Assembly (NCBI GenBank): GCA_003054665.1 | Contig: QAYY01000009.1 | Location: 164,211-228,210 of the forward strand | Direction: 5' to 3' | From: Opitutaceae bacterium EW11 | Lineage (GTDB): Bacteria; Verrucomicrobiota; Verrucomicrobiia; Opitutales; Opitutaceae | Length of the DNA: 64,000 nucleotides | Shown here: one piece after another, positions 36,299 to 44,870 of the stretch | Layout of the letters: every line of letters starts with the position of its first letter | How positions within the stretch are numbered: the first letter of the stretch is position 1 | Position numbers and translations under genes: made by a program | Notes under the pieces: model-generated | Told to the model about the DNA's origin: nothing | Databases searched by the model: none | The model's input: the letters and a program-made list of their open reading frames with translations, nothing else

Positions 36299-36779
36299 AA
36301 TCAGGGGAGTTTGGGAACCAGGTGGAGCCAGCAGGGCATTGCTATCCTGCGAACTCCACGCCTGCAAGGGGATGACCAACAAACGAGTGCCAGTCCGCTA
36401 CACCTCGGCCCGAGAGGCGCCGACACGATTTTCACTGGACAGTAATGCCTTCGGTTTCGGCGGGGAGCCGCAGTCCCGAGTCCGGCAAAACAGACCGACC
36501 GTTGATCCACGCGACGGATACAGCATCCTTTCCGGCACCGCATGATCGGGCCGCATCTCTGGATATGGCAGCAGAAGGCGTCGACAGTCCGGCGAATCCG
36601 CCCTCTTCGGCTCGGCGACGGTTCTTTTTGGAGAGCAGGCCGCCCCGCTTCGGCGGCGGAAATCTCCGCGCTTCTTACTGTCCGCTCGCCGCTCCGTCGC
36701 ATCGAAGACAGCGGTTCCTACCGTTGCTCCCATCTAGGTATTTGCTTGGTGAAAACCAAGCAGCTGGGTAGTTGGTGCT

Positions 36780-36812
36780 GGACTCTCCGCGGTGGGGTAC
36801 TGCGGAGAGTCC
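36780..36812. repeat. Perfect 11-bp inverted repeat in GH51 upstream region
   Basis: GGACTCTCCGC (36780-36790) and GCGGAGAGTCC (36802-36812) around an 11-nt loop, with a second hairpin TGCTTGG/CCAAGCA (36743-36762) next to it. No T tract follows. Confidence 0.75.
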
Positions 36813-36828
36813 TACTTACCGACGGACG

Positions 36829-36857
36829 CGAAAAAGGCCGGGTTTTAGCCCGGCCTT
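36829..36857 (-). terminator. Intrinsic terminator after the GH112 gene
   Basis: AAGGCCGGG/CCCGGCCTT stem (36834-36842, 36849-36857), 6-nt loop; on the minus strand the stem ends in TTTTT. It lies 64 bp beyond the GH112 stop at 36921. Confidence 0.82.
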
Positions 36858-36920
36858 CTGCTTTTCCAGACGCCCGATCGGGCCCCGACGGAATCGAGAC
36901 GCGACCGGTCGCGGCGGAAA

Positions 36921-39110
36921 TCACAAATCCATGATCTGAATACCGTGTGCCTGGAGCGTTACATCGATCGCGCGCCCATCGTCGGTCGTGATGCGCGTGG
37001 CCTGCTCCCGACCGTCGTTGTTGATCACGACGAGTTTCCTGGCCTTCGGGAAGTAGGCGCAGTCGGTGCGCACGTTGCTCGAGTTCCAGGCGGACCAGGC
37101 CGACTCCTTCGCCGCGGCCCAGAAAAGCGCTCGGTGGAGGAGGCGCGCGTTCTCCGGCGTGAATTTGTGGCCGGAGAAATAGACGGAGCGGCCTTTCCCG
37201 AATTCGCGCACCGCGATGGTCGGCGAACCTTCGCGGTCGGCGAGGACCTTCGTCTCAGCGCCGAGCGCGTAAACGCCGGTGACGTCTTTGCCGAAGTCCG
37301 GCGCACCGGAAAGGTCTTCGGTGATGAAGTGCTTCGGCTCGACGGCGTACTGATAGCGGCTGAGAGCCAGACGTTCGCCGCGATCGCGGTCGACGCCCAG
37401 AACGGGCCCAAGTCGGAAAAACTCCCCGGTTTGCGGCACCGCGGAGGGTTCGGCGACGCCGACGAGGCCGCCGCCCTTCGCCACCCAGGCGGTGAGGATC
37501 TCCACGATGCGTGGGTCCTTCCAAAAGTGACCGCCGCTCCAGGCGCTGCCCTCGCGACCGCAGTTGACGATGACCTTCACGTCCTTCGGCACGCCGCGCT
37601 TCAACAGGTCGTCGAAGCTGATGAACTGGACGTCGACCGGCATGCCGGCAAGCGACTCGATCATCTCATTCAGGTCGAGGCCGTGATGGAAGTGGCCGCT
37701 GCAGATCCACGACCGCAGTTTGCCCCAGGCCGTCAGCACGGCGACCTTGAACGGCGCGGTGTAGGGTTTGTCGCCCCGGTGGAAGGATTTGAGGAGCCGG
37801 AATTCCTGAGCGAGCTGCTCGATGTAGTCCTGAAAGTCGGGCCAGGGCTCGACGAGCGAAAGGTATCCGCCCAGGCCGATGCGGTCGATCGGGGCGCGAA
37901 TGATGCCGCGGCGGGCATCGATCCAGAAGTTTTTCGCGTCGAGCGTCGGATTGCCTCCGCCGCCGACCTTGAACGTCGGTTCCCCCTTCAGCCCGGTTGG
38001 GAACAGATACGGATGGAGACGGAGCTCGTGCGTTTTCACGCCTTCCGCATGGGCGCAGAGACGGACCTCGAAGGCGTTGAAGACACACTTGATCAGGCCA
38101 TCGAACCCAAAGTCTTTGAAGCGCGGGCTGTAGGGCTCCACGCCGATCCAGTGATCGTCGTAGAAAACGTAGGCCTGCTTGCCGTGCTTGTGCACCAGGT
38201 CGACGCACTCCCGCCCGAAATCGACGACGAAGTTGTGGATGAAATCGACGTAATCGAGGTAGCGCTGCGACGGGGCGTTGTGGGTCGAGTTATAGAGCCC
38301 GCCGTTCACGAAGTCCTCGGAGGTGAGCTTGTAGCCTTTGGCTTTCTCGAAGAGCTTCAGCGCCCGCGTGCTGACGGTCATCGCGTAGTCGCCCCAATCC
38401 GAATACACGAAGCGCAGCTTCGGATCGTCGCCCCAGAACCAGGTGAAATTGTAGAACATCGAGGTGAAGCGCACCACCGAGGTCGTCGGATGGTCCTTCA
38501 GCCACTGCTCGAGGTACGCCAACAGCACCTTCCTTGTTTCGGGGTGCATCGGGTCGACGGCGGCGAGGTGTTCGCGATCTCCCCAATTGTTGGTGATGTG
38601 GTTGTACATCGAGATTTCCTCCCAGGTCCGGTAGGTGAGGAAATTGACGGTGTACTTGTGGCCCTTCTCGCACTTGCGGACGGTGACCGTGCCTTTCTTC
38701 GCGTTGAAATCCCAATTCTTCTTCGACACCTCCGCGCCGGTGGTGCGATCGAAGACCTGCCACCAGCGTTTCGGATCGTCGTCGAAGTTGACCACAAACT
38801 GCTCCTTGAAGAAGCCGTTCAGCAGCACGACGGTCGTGGAGGCTTGTTCGGCCACCACCGGAAAGCTCATCAGAAAATTCTGCTGAAGCTTCGTCGGGTT
38901 TTTCTTCGCCCAGGCATTGACCGAGCGAACGAGGCAGATGGTCGAGTAGATCTTATAGCCGGAGTTGGTGATCTCGGGCGACAGCTGGGTCCCGTCGCTG
39001 TCGCGGATCGTATCCGCGCCCCACTTTTTCGCGAGCTGGAGGGTCAGCTGTTCATAGCCGGCTTCGCCGGGGAGAGTGAAATCGCCTGTCTGAAGAGACG
39101 GAGTGCTCAT
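36921..39110 (-). CDS. GH112 phosphorylase (galactosyl-HexNAc or galactosyl-rhamnose phosphorylase)
   Basis: A 729-residue cytoplasmic enzyme (no signal peptide) of the GH112 family. GYKIYSTICLVRSVNAWAK, NNWGDREHLAAVDPMHPETR and the catalytic-acid region AYVFYDDHWIGVEPYSPRF (about 313-331) are diagnostic. GH112 enzymes phosphorolyse beta-galactosides, giving galactose 1-phosphate. Characterised members act on galacto-/lacto-N-biose or on beta-1,4-galactosyl-L-rhamnose. Rhamnose mutarotase and a YetA-like lyase in this locus favour galactosyl-rhamnose, the junction unit of rhamnogalacturonan-I side chains; that is inference. ATG at 39110 is chosen over the upstream open frame. Confidence 0.92.
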   Translation of the reverse strand: MSTPSLQTGDFTLPGEAGYEQLTLQLAKKWGADTIRDSDGTQLSPEITNSGYKIYSTICLVRSVNAWAKKNPTKLQQNFLMSFPVVAEQASTTVVLLNGFFKEQFVVNFDDDPKRWWQVFDRTTGAEVSKKNWDFNAKKGTVTVRKCEKGHKYTVNFLTYRTWEEISMYNHITNNWGDREHLAAVDPMHPETRKVLLAYLEQWLKDHPTTSVVRFTSMFYNFTWFWGDDPKLRFVYSDWGDYAMTVSTRALKLFEKAKGYKLTSEDFVNGGLYNSTHNAPSQRYLDYVDFIHNFVVDFGRECVDLVHKHGKQAYVFYDDHWIGVEPYSPRFKDFGFDGLIKCVFNAFEVRLCAHAEGVKTHELRLHPYLFPTGLKGEPTFKVGGGGNPTLDAKNFWIDARRGIIRAPIDRIGLGGYLSLVEPWPDFQDYIEQLAQEFRLLKSFHRGDKPYTAPFKVAVLTAWGKLRSWICSGHFHHGLDLNEMIESLAGMPVDVQFISFDDLLKRGVPKDVKVIVNCGREGSAWSGGHFWKDPRIVEILTAWVAKGGGLVGVAEPSAVPQTGEFFRLGPVLGVDRDRGERLALSRYQYAVEPKHFITEDLSGAPDFGKDVTGVYALGAETKVLADREGSPTIAVREFGKGRSVYFSGHKFTPENARLLHRALFWAAAKESAWSAWNSSNVRTDCAYFPKARKLVVINNDGREQATRITTDDGRAIDVTLQAHGIQIMDL

Positions 39111-39168
39111 TCGGGGATGGAAGGGAATGCTAAGGGATACCGAGGGGCCTGAAAACGGCCAAGAGGGG

Positions 39169-39187
39169 GAGGTTCTTACAGTATGAG
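39169..39187. promoter_or_regulatory. Candidate LacI-type operator upstream of GH112
   Basis: GAGGTTCTTACAGTATGAG resembles GAGGTTAGTCTTACAGTCAGAG at 50291-50312, directly before the LacI regulator gene. The shared core is TCTTACAGTNNGAG. It is about 60 bp upstream of the GH112 start. Confidence 0.4.
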
Positions 39188-39213
39188 GCTTCCCGGACTC
39201 GCGAGGGACGCCG

Positions 39214-41979
39214 CTAAACAATCAACGAACGCAGCTGGGCTTCCGTCACGGCGACGCCCGGTCGGAAAGCCTCGCTGGCCAGGTACCGGAGCAGGCTGAC
39301 TCTCAACTGGCGCGCCACGGGATTGTCCAAGGCCGACAGCGGAGCGCCGCAGACCAGGAGCCGCCCCTCGCCCACCCGCATCTCCGCGATCAGGCCCAAC
39401 CGCCGATTGCTGTACCAGTCGTCGATCACCTGAACGATGGGACTTACCTCCCGAGGCAACCCATCGAGGACCAGCGCGCCGGCACGGTGCAACACGTGCC
39501 ACCACTGCCAGTTCGTGTGCCGTTCCGTCGGAAAAACCGCCAGCGCCGGATGCTCCGGGTGGCAAAGCAAACCCAGCGTATGCGGAGCCTGTCTCTGAGT
39601 GCACCAGGTATTCCAGAAGATGGGTGAGAATCCGAGAGCCACGCCCCCCGCGATCCTCTCGGGAGGCAGCTCCAGCAGCACAGGTTTGCCGGAGGCGAGA
39701 GCCGGAAGCGCCGCTTCAAGACGGTCGGTTGCCGTAACGTCTTCGAACGGCCCCGTGTCCGGCGCATCCGGGTAGACCCACATGTCCCACTCGTTTTCGA
39801 CCTCGGTGCCCTGCAGCGAGAGAACGACTCGGTACTTCGCCGGCGCAGCGAGCTCGCGCCAGCCGATTTCCAGCCGGCCGATCGAACTCAACTCTCCGAC
39901 GGGAATCCGCGCTACGCTCAGACTTCCGCTGCGAACAAGCTCGCCGGAGGCCGAACGAAGCTCCCAAAGCACTTTGCCGTCCCGCAGATCCGCGGCGCCG
40001 TAATGCGCGATCTCCACCGACGCAATGAGGTGCTCGGAACGGGTGAAGACTCTCGAAGACGTCCGGAGCAGAAGGACGGTGGGACCGCAATATCGCGCCC
40101 TCTCCGCCGGTTCGAGGTAACCTTTGCTCTTCCAAAACACGTCCAGCACGCCGACGGGCGCAGTCCCCTGCCCTGGAAAATCCGCCAATCCCAGCAGCTG
40201 AAAGCCGGCGAGATCCCGCGTGCGGAGGCTCGTTTCGATCTCCTCACGATAGCAGAGCGCCTGAAGTTTTCCCGAGGCCCAGACAAAATCCCTGGCTTGG
40301 TCGGCGAGTCCGGACTTCTCGAGACTGTCTCGAAACAGCTCGTAATTCCGCGCCCTCAGATAACCGGTGTACTCGCCGGTGTCATAGACCGGCGGATACG
40401 AACACCACTGGCCGATCTCGTGCGAGATGAGCGGACGGTCTCGTTTTTCGACGACCGCCTGATGATCCGCCAACGTCGCCGGCGGAGAGCCGTTGAGCCG
40501 GCATTTCAGTCCGTCGCCCCACTGGTGGATGCGTGGATCGGAATGCACGTGCACGTCGTTCTCCGGCAGCTCCGGCCACCCCGAGGCGGCCGTGTACAGG
40601 CGGCGCGGATCCTTGGCCCGCGTCTCCCGCACCCACCCCGCCAGAAACTCTTTGTGGTGCGGGCCCCCGGGCTCGTTGCCGGCAGCGAGCAGGACGAACG
40701 ACGGATGGTTTCCGTGCTCCCGAAGAATCGCCTCCGTCTCGCGCCGAAGCCAGGCGTCCACCGGGCTCCCGTCCCCGATGCCAGCGGGAGAATTGAACGC
40801 CAGCACCGCCACCGAGTTGGGCCAGATGCTGCACTCGACCTGAAGGTACACGCCCAATTCGTCCGCCGCCTCGAAGGCCGCTCTCGGCGGGCACCACGAG
40901 TGAAAACGCACGTGATTGAGTCCATGAAGCTTGAACGTGCGCAGGATCTCGCGCCACGACTCGACGTCCACCGGCGGGTGCCCGGTCCGAGGATAGGCGC
41001 AGCAGTCCAGTGCTCCGCGCAGAAAAACACGACGGCCGTTGACCAGGATCGCTCGCCCCTCCGTGTGCAGCTCGCGAAAGCCGAAGGTCACGGTCTTGCT
41101 CTCGCCGTTTTCCAGGGCAAGCCGAGCGTGGAAGACGGCGGGCGAAAACTCGTCCCAGCGCGGAGCCGCGCGCCCGAACTCCACGGAGAACTCGAGCGCT
41201 CCGTCCACTGCGACCTCCCGCTCCAGCGACCACCGTGCCGGGGGCACTTCGTCCCGCACCGCGTTGATCGCCAATGTCACCCGGCAGCGCGGAGGAACCT
41301 CGCCGGCAATCCGCGCCTTCACTCGCAGCTGACCATCTCCGAAGTTCGGATACAGCTGAAAGTCCTCGACCCACGTGTTCTCCGTCCGAAGCAGCTCGAT
41401 CCGTCCGGCGACGCCATTCCAGTTCCCCTGGGTGTGATCGCTCACGCTGTGGGCATTCTCTCCCACATCGACGTTCAGCCGGTTATCGACCCGCACGGTC
41501 AGCCGGTGCACTCCGGGTTCGGCGCTGCGGCTCAAAACAAAGCGATGCGGGACCGAGAGGCTGTCGGAAGAGCCAACTTCCGCGTCATCCCACCAAACAC
41601 GCGTCTGCCCGTGCGGTCGCTGAAGAAACAGGTGGAGCGTGGAGCCCGCCCAGTCTTCGGGCACTTCGACGTCGCGCTGAAACCAGGCAGAGCCGACGTA
41701 CACGCGCTCCGGCTGCAGCCAGAACGGCACCTTGAAGTTGCCCAGCTCGCGATAGGGAGCATAGCGGCTCGAATCGAAAAACGACCGGTCGAAAATCGTT
41801 CCGGTCCAGTGCGTCTCGACCGAAGGCGGGTCACCGAGACCCTGCGCGGCGAGGGTTCCCGGCAGGTGCACGAGCGTCCCGTCAAGTCGGGTGCGCGCCC
41901 AGCTTTCGCGCAGGCCCGCGTCTTTCGGATCCAGCACGCAGATCCATTTTCCCGCCAGGGATGTTCGAGCCGCCGGCAT
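39214..41979 (-). CDS. Glycoside hydrolase family 2 enzyme
   Basis: A 921-residue GH2 protein. A jelly-roll sugar-binding domain (~75-200), an immunoglobulin-like domain, then the TIM barrel with acid/base E436 (LLAAGNEPGG) and nucleophile E521 (LISHEIGQW). A long C-terminal region (~600-921) lies beyond the barrel and may include additional beta domains. No signal peptide is obvious, so it may act in the cytoplasm on imported oligosaccharides. GH2 includes beta-galactosidases, glucuronidases and mannosidases; a beta-galactosidase or glucuronidase-type activity fits the locus. The GH112 gene follows after 103 bp. Confidence 0.88.
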   Translation of the reverse strand: MPAARTSLAGKWICVLDPKDAGLRESWARTRLDGTLVHLPGTLAAQGLGDPPSVETHWTGTIFDRSFFDSSRYAPYRELGNFKVPFWLQPERVYVGSAWFQRDVEVPEDWAGSTLHLFLQRPHGQTRVWWDDAEVGSSDSLSVPHRFVLSRSAEPGVHRLTVRVDNRLNVDVGENAHSVSDHTQGNWNGVAGRIELLRTENTWVEDFQLYPNFGDGQLRVKARIAGEVPPRCRVTLAINAVRDEVPPARWSLEREVAVDGALEFSVEFGRAAPRWDEFSPAVFHARLALENGESKTVTFGFRELHTEGRAILVNGRRVFLRGALDCCAYPRTGHPPVDVESWREILRTFKLHGLNHVRFHSWCPPRAAFEAADELGVYLQVECSIWPNSVAVLAFNSPAGIGDGSPVDAWLRRETEAILREHGNHPSFVLLAAGNEPGGPHHKEFLAGWVRETRAKDPRRLYTAASGWPELPENDVHVHSDPRIHQWGDGLKCRLNGSPPATLADHQAVVEKRDRPLISHEIGQWCSYPPVYDTGEYTGYLRARNYELFRDSLEKSGLADQARDFVWASGKLQALCYREEIETSLRTRDLAGFQLLGLADFPGQGTAPVGVLDVFWKSKGYLEPAERARYCGPTVLLLRTSSRVFTRSEHLIASVEIAHYGAADLRDGKVLWELRSASGELVRSGSLSVARIPVGELSSIGRLEIGWRELAAPAKYRVVLSLQGTEVENEWDMWVYPDAPDTGPFEDVTATDRLEAALPALASGKPVLLELPPERIAGGVALGFSPIFWNTWCTQRQAPHTLGLLCHPEHPALAVFPTERHTNWQWWHVLHRAGALVLDGLPREVSPIVQVIDDWYSNRRLGLIAEMRVGEGRLLVCGAPLSALDNPVARQLRVSLLRYLASEAFRPGVAVTEAQLRSLIV

Positions 41980-42242
41980 GACGATCGTTCGATGAGCCTC
42001 AACAATCCGTTCTTTGAAGCGTCAGCAGCTCCGGGAGCGCTGCGAGGACCGGCGCAACCAGGAAAACCAAAGCGAAGCTGGCGGCATTCATGCCGGAACG
42101 CTGAACCTGTTGGGGCAGGGAGAAAGCAAAAATCCGCCTCAGCCCAGGGTACCAGCGTCGCACAGTTCGAATGGGAATCCGTGGCCGGCGCCGACAGCCG
42201 GTGCAGCTGATCAAGCCGCCGGGTTCAAAGCCCAGTGCGTCG

Positions 42243-44768
42243 CTATCGACGGGAGGTGGCGGCAGCCGCGTCCCGTTTTTCCTGAAGCCACGCGACGAGG
42301 GCCCAATCCTGATCGTTGGCCCACGGATCGAAGAAACGCCCGGGCTGGCCATTCACCGTCAGTGGGTACACGTAGGCGCACGAAGCATGGCCGTCGGGGG
42401 TGAAGGCGCAGAGGTTGTTCTCCAGAATGGCCCGACCGCGCGCTTCGTAGTCCGGCTTTCCCGCAAGGCGGCCGTAGAGCGAAAACGCCTGGCCGGTGAT
42501 GGTGCTCCAGTAGTGCGGGAACGTATCGCCATAGAGCCGGCGCTTGCCGAACCAGAAATCGTCCCAATGCCGGATCGCGATGTCGTGGAGGTGGTAGTCG
42601 GGCTGGCGGCCGTTGAACAACTCCAGAAGCTTCAACTGATCCTCCGCCGCGCCGAGCAGCTTCCCGTCGCCCGTGACTTCGTAGAGCTCCAGCATCAGCC
42701 GCGCAGCGGGGCCGACGATGCTCTGCTCGTAGTTGACCTCGTGTTTCGGATACGCGCGTCCGAACGCCGCTAGTGTCGCCGCATGTTTCCCGAAACGCGC
42801 CAGCATCTCCTTGCGCTCATTCGTCCAGCCGGCCGCGTCAAGGTCCCGGAGCAGCGCGGCGACAGGCATGCCGATGCAGTAGAACCGTTCGCCTCCCCGG
42901 TCATAGTAGCCCCGGGCCGCCTCCATCGCGCGCCGGAGATGCTCGGGGCGCCCGAAAGCTTCGTACATCGCGAGGTGGAACTGAACCGCCCAGGGATAGT
43001 TGTAGAGGCGTGGGGGGCCGGCTCTCCCTGCCCCGTTGAAAACTTCGCCGCTCCGATCCTGGAGTTCGCGCACCACAAACGCGTCGTAGGCGTTCAGGCT
43101 GCTCTCCAACTCCGCTTTCAGCTTCGGATCGTCACAGAGCGGCAAATACAGTGCGGCGAGCACCCCCATGCCGAGGCGCTCCCGGCCGGCGTTGTGATCG
43201 GACACGCTCGGATCGTGCACCTGCTGTCCGGTCTCGTTGTCGTAGATCAAGTACGCGCCATCGAGCGGGTCGCCGGCGGCCCGACGCTGTTGATGCTCGA
43301 GGATGAAGCGCACGCGGTTGCGGATGAGTTCGAGGGGCGGCAACGTCACGTAGCCGCGAAGGAGCGTTTTTCGCCCGCCCCGCTCCAACTCGATCGTTTG
43401 CTCGCCGAGCGCCTTCGCCGGGACGTCGGCGCGCAATTCCGCGCCGGCAATCGTCGTGGGAACCGGCTCGCCGTTGAGCAGGAGCTGTGCGCCGTCGAGC
43501 GAGGAGCTGGCTTTGGCCCGAACATGGAAAGCTCCGCCAAGCTCCACGGTGTAGCGCTCGGCCTCGAGTTGGACGAAACCCGGCACCCGTTCAGCCTGCG
43601 CCTGGAAATCGTCGGCTCCCTGGTGCCAGAAAAGGACCCAGCCGATCGTTTTTGCCTGGCGGGGCGCGATGGTCATCGCGGCGGGATGAACGACAAACTG
43701 GCCGCGGTCGTTCGAGTGCTGGATGCGGTCGTAAATGCTGTAGGCCGTTAGGGCCCCGTGGGTGAGCACGAGGCCGAGATGCGGAGCGTCGCCGCCCATG
43801 CGCAGCGCATCCACGTACGCCGTGCTCCCGCCCATCCAAAGGTGAACATGGCAACGGTGCGTGAGACAAACGTCCGCCCCCGGATAGCTGTCGACCAGAG
43901 GAACGCGGATGCCGATCGCACCTTCGCGAAACTGCAGCGTCTCCAATCCCGTGTTTTCGAACGTGTAGCTCTCGCTGAGCCGGTTCTTCTCGTCGATCGA
44001 GCGGCGCACGACGATCCGCATCCCCTGGAGGCGGTACACGGCTTCCATGCTGTTCGCCCCCGTGTGGCGGATATCGTTCGGACGTTCCCACGCCACGGTC
44101 TCGTCGCCGAGACGCACCCAGCCGGTGCCCCACGGCGCCGCCTGCCGTATCCATTCCATGCCGACAGGATCGCGCGGATGGGCCAGATGCGTCAGCCCGC
44201 CGCTCCGACCGTCGACACGCACGTCCCAATCCCCGGTCTTGAAATCGATGGGAGCCGCCCCGCCCCAGGACTCGGGGCGGGCGTTCTCAAACCGGAGGGA
44301 CGAGGTGGTGATATGAATCGTCACGCCGTCCGGCCGCTCCGTCGGCACGGATTCGATGGTGAGCAACGTCTGACCGGCGAGCGGGAGCTCGATCTCGGTA
44401 TCCGCGTCCCCCGACTTCAGCTGCACTTCGCGAACATCGTTCGCCGTCGCGAAACGGCAACGCACCGGCCCTCCGCGTGAGCCGGGCAACGGCCCCACTT
44501 TCGCCTTCAGCTGCACGGCGCTGCCTTTCAGGTCGACCCAGAGGCTGGAGCCGGGCCGGAGGACGATGCCGCTGTCGGTGCGCAACATGTCACCATCCGT
44601 GACATTTCCCCGCTCGTCCTGCACTTGAGAAAGATCGAGATCGGCCAAACCGATAGACCCTTCCGCTCTGGCCCACGGCGCGTGCAAGACAGCCCAGGCG
44701 GCCACAATGACCGAAAAGAAGCGAACACAGGAAATGGGGCGCTGGACGGACAGACGGGGGAGACCCAT
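42243..44768 (-). CDS. Secreted protein of unknown family, beta-rich N-terminus and all-alpha C-terminal toroid
   Basis: An 841-residue protein I cannot assign to a named family. It has a signal peptide (CVRFFSVIVAAWAVLHAPWARA), beta-rich domains over about 30-470 (including WVDLKGSAVQLKAKV and a Trp/His-rich surface such as HRCHVHLWMGG), and a C-terminal helical region (~490-830) with repeated aromatic-rich helices (NYPWAVQFHLAMYEAFG, DFWFGKRRLYGDTFPHYWST) resembling (alpha/alpha)6 glycan-processing enzymes. It sits between the YetA-like lyase and GH2 genes in one transcription direction, so a hydrolase or lyase role on the same polymer is likely. Upstream in-frame codons to 44855 look like spacer. 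Confidence 0.65.
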   Translation of the reverse strand: MGLPRLSVQRPISCVRFFSVIVAAWAVLHAPWARAEGSIGLADLDLSQVQDERGNVTDGDMLRTDSGIVLRPGSSLWVDLKGSAVQLKAKVGPLPGSRGGPVRCRFATANDVREVQLKSGDADTEIELPLAGQTLLTIESVPTERPDGVTIHITTSSLRFENARPESWGGAAPIDFKTGDWDVRVDGRSGGLTHLAHPRDPVGMEWIRQAAPWGTGWVRLGDETVAWERPNDIRHTGANSMEAVYRLQGMRIVVRRSIDEKNRLSESYTFENTGLETLQFREGAIGIRVPLVDSYPGADVCLTHRCHVHLWMGGSTAYVDALRMGGDAPHLGLVLTHGALTAYSIYDRIQHSNDRGQFVVHPAAMTIAPRQAKTIGWVLFWHQGADDFQAQAERVPGFVQLEAERYTVELGGAFHVRAKASSSLDGAQLLLNGEPVPTTIAGAELRADVPAKALGEQTIELERGGRKTLLRGYVTLPPLELIRNRVRFILEHQQRRAAGDPLDGAYLIYDNETGQQVHDPSVSDHNAGRERLGMGVLAALYLPLCDDPKLKAELESSLNAYDAFVVRELQDRSGEVFNGAGRAGPPRLYNYPWAVQFHLAMYEAFGRPEHLRRAMEAARGYYDRGGERFYCIGMPVAALLRDLDAAGWTNERKEMLARFGKHAATLAAFGRAYPKHEVNYEQSIVGPAARLMLELYEVTGDGKLLGAAEDQLKLLELFNGRQPDYHLHDIAIRHWDDFWFGKRRLYGDTFPHYWSTITGQAFSLYGRLAGKPDYEARGRAILENNLCAFTPDGHASCAYVYPLTVNGQPGRFFDPWANDQDWALVAWLQEKRDAAAATSRR

Positions 44769-44870
44769 AGAAGCCCGCAGCGGATTCGCTCCGGGCCGGT
44801 TGGTTCCCGTGAAACGCCTGGACGCCGGCGCCGGGGCAGAGCGGCGCCGTCTCACGATGCAGAACGCGAC

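Larger units (their letters stand above)
36299..36920 (-). other. 622-bp non-coding spacer between the GH112 and GH51 genes
   Basis: No convincing gene. On the minus strand it holds, in order, the GH112 terminator (36834-36857), a perfect 11-bp hairpin (36780-36812), a 7-bp hairpin (36743-36762), a near-palindrome TTACTGTCCAGTGA (36432-36445) and a compound hairpin (GTGGAG...CTCCAC, 36322-36359) about 25 bp upstream of the GH51 start. Short ORFs here have no protein-like composition. It probably contains the GH51 promoter and leader. Confidence 0.6.

Noticed and set aside
36320..36420. tRNA-like pattern upstream of the GH51 gene
   Set aside because: It forms a good hairpin but not a cloverleaf; the T loop is absent and the acceptor ends do not pair.
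36945..42210. Very long open frames on the plus strand opposite GH112 and GH2 (735 codons each)
   Set aside because: They are antisense to well-supported genes, Arg/Asp/Val-rich without domains, and reflect high GC content at third positions.
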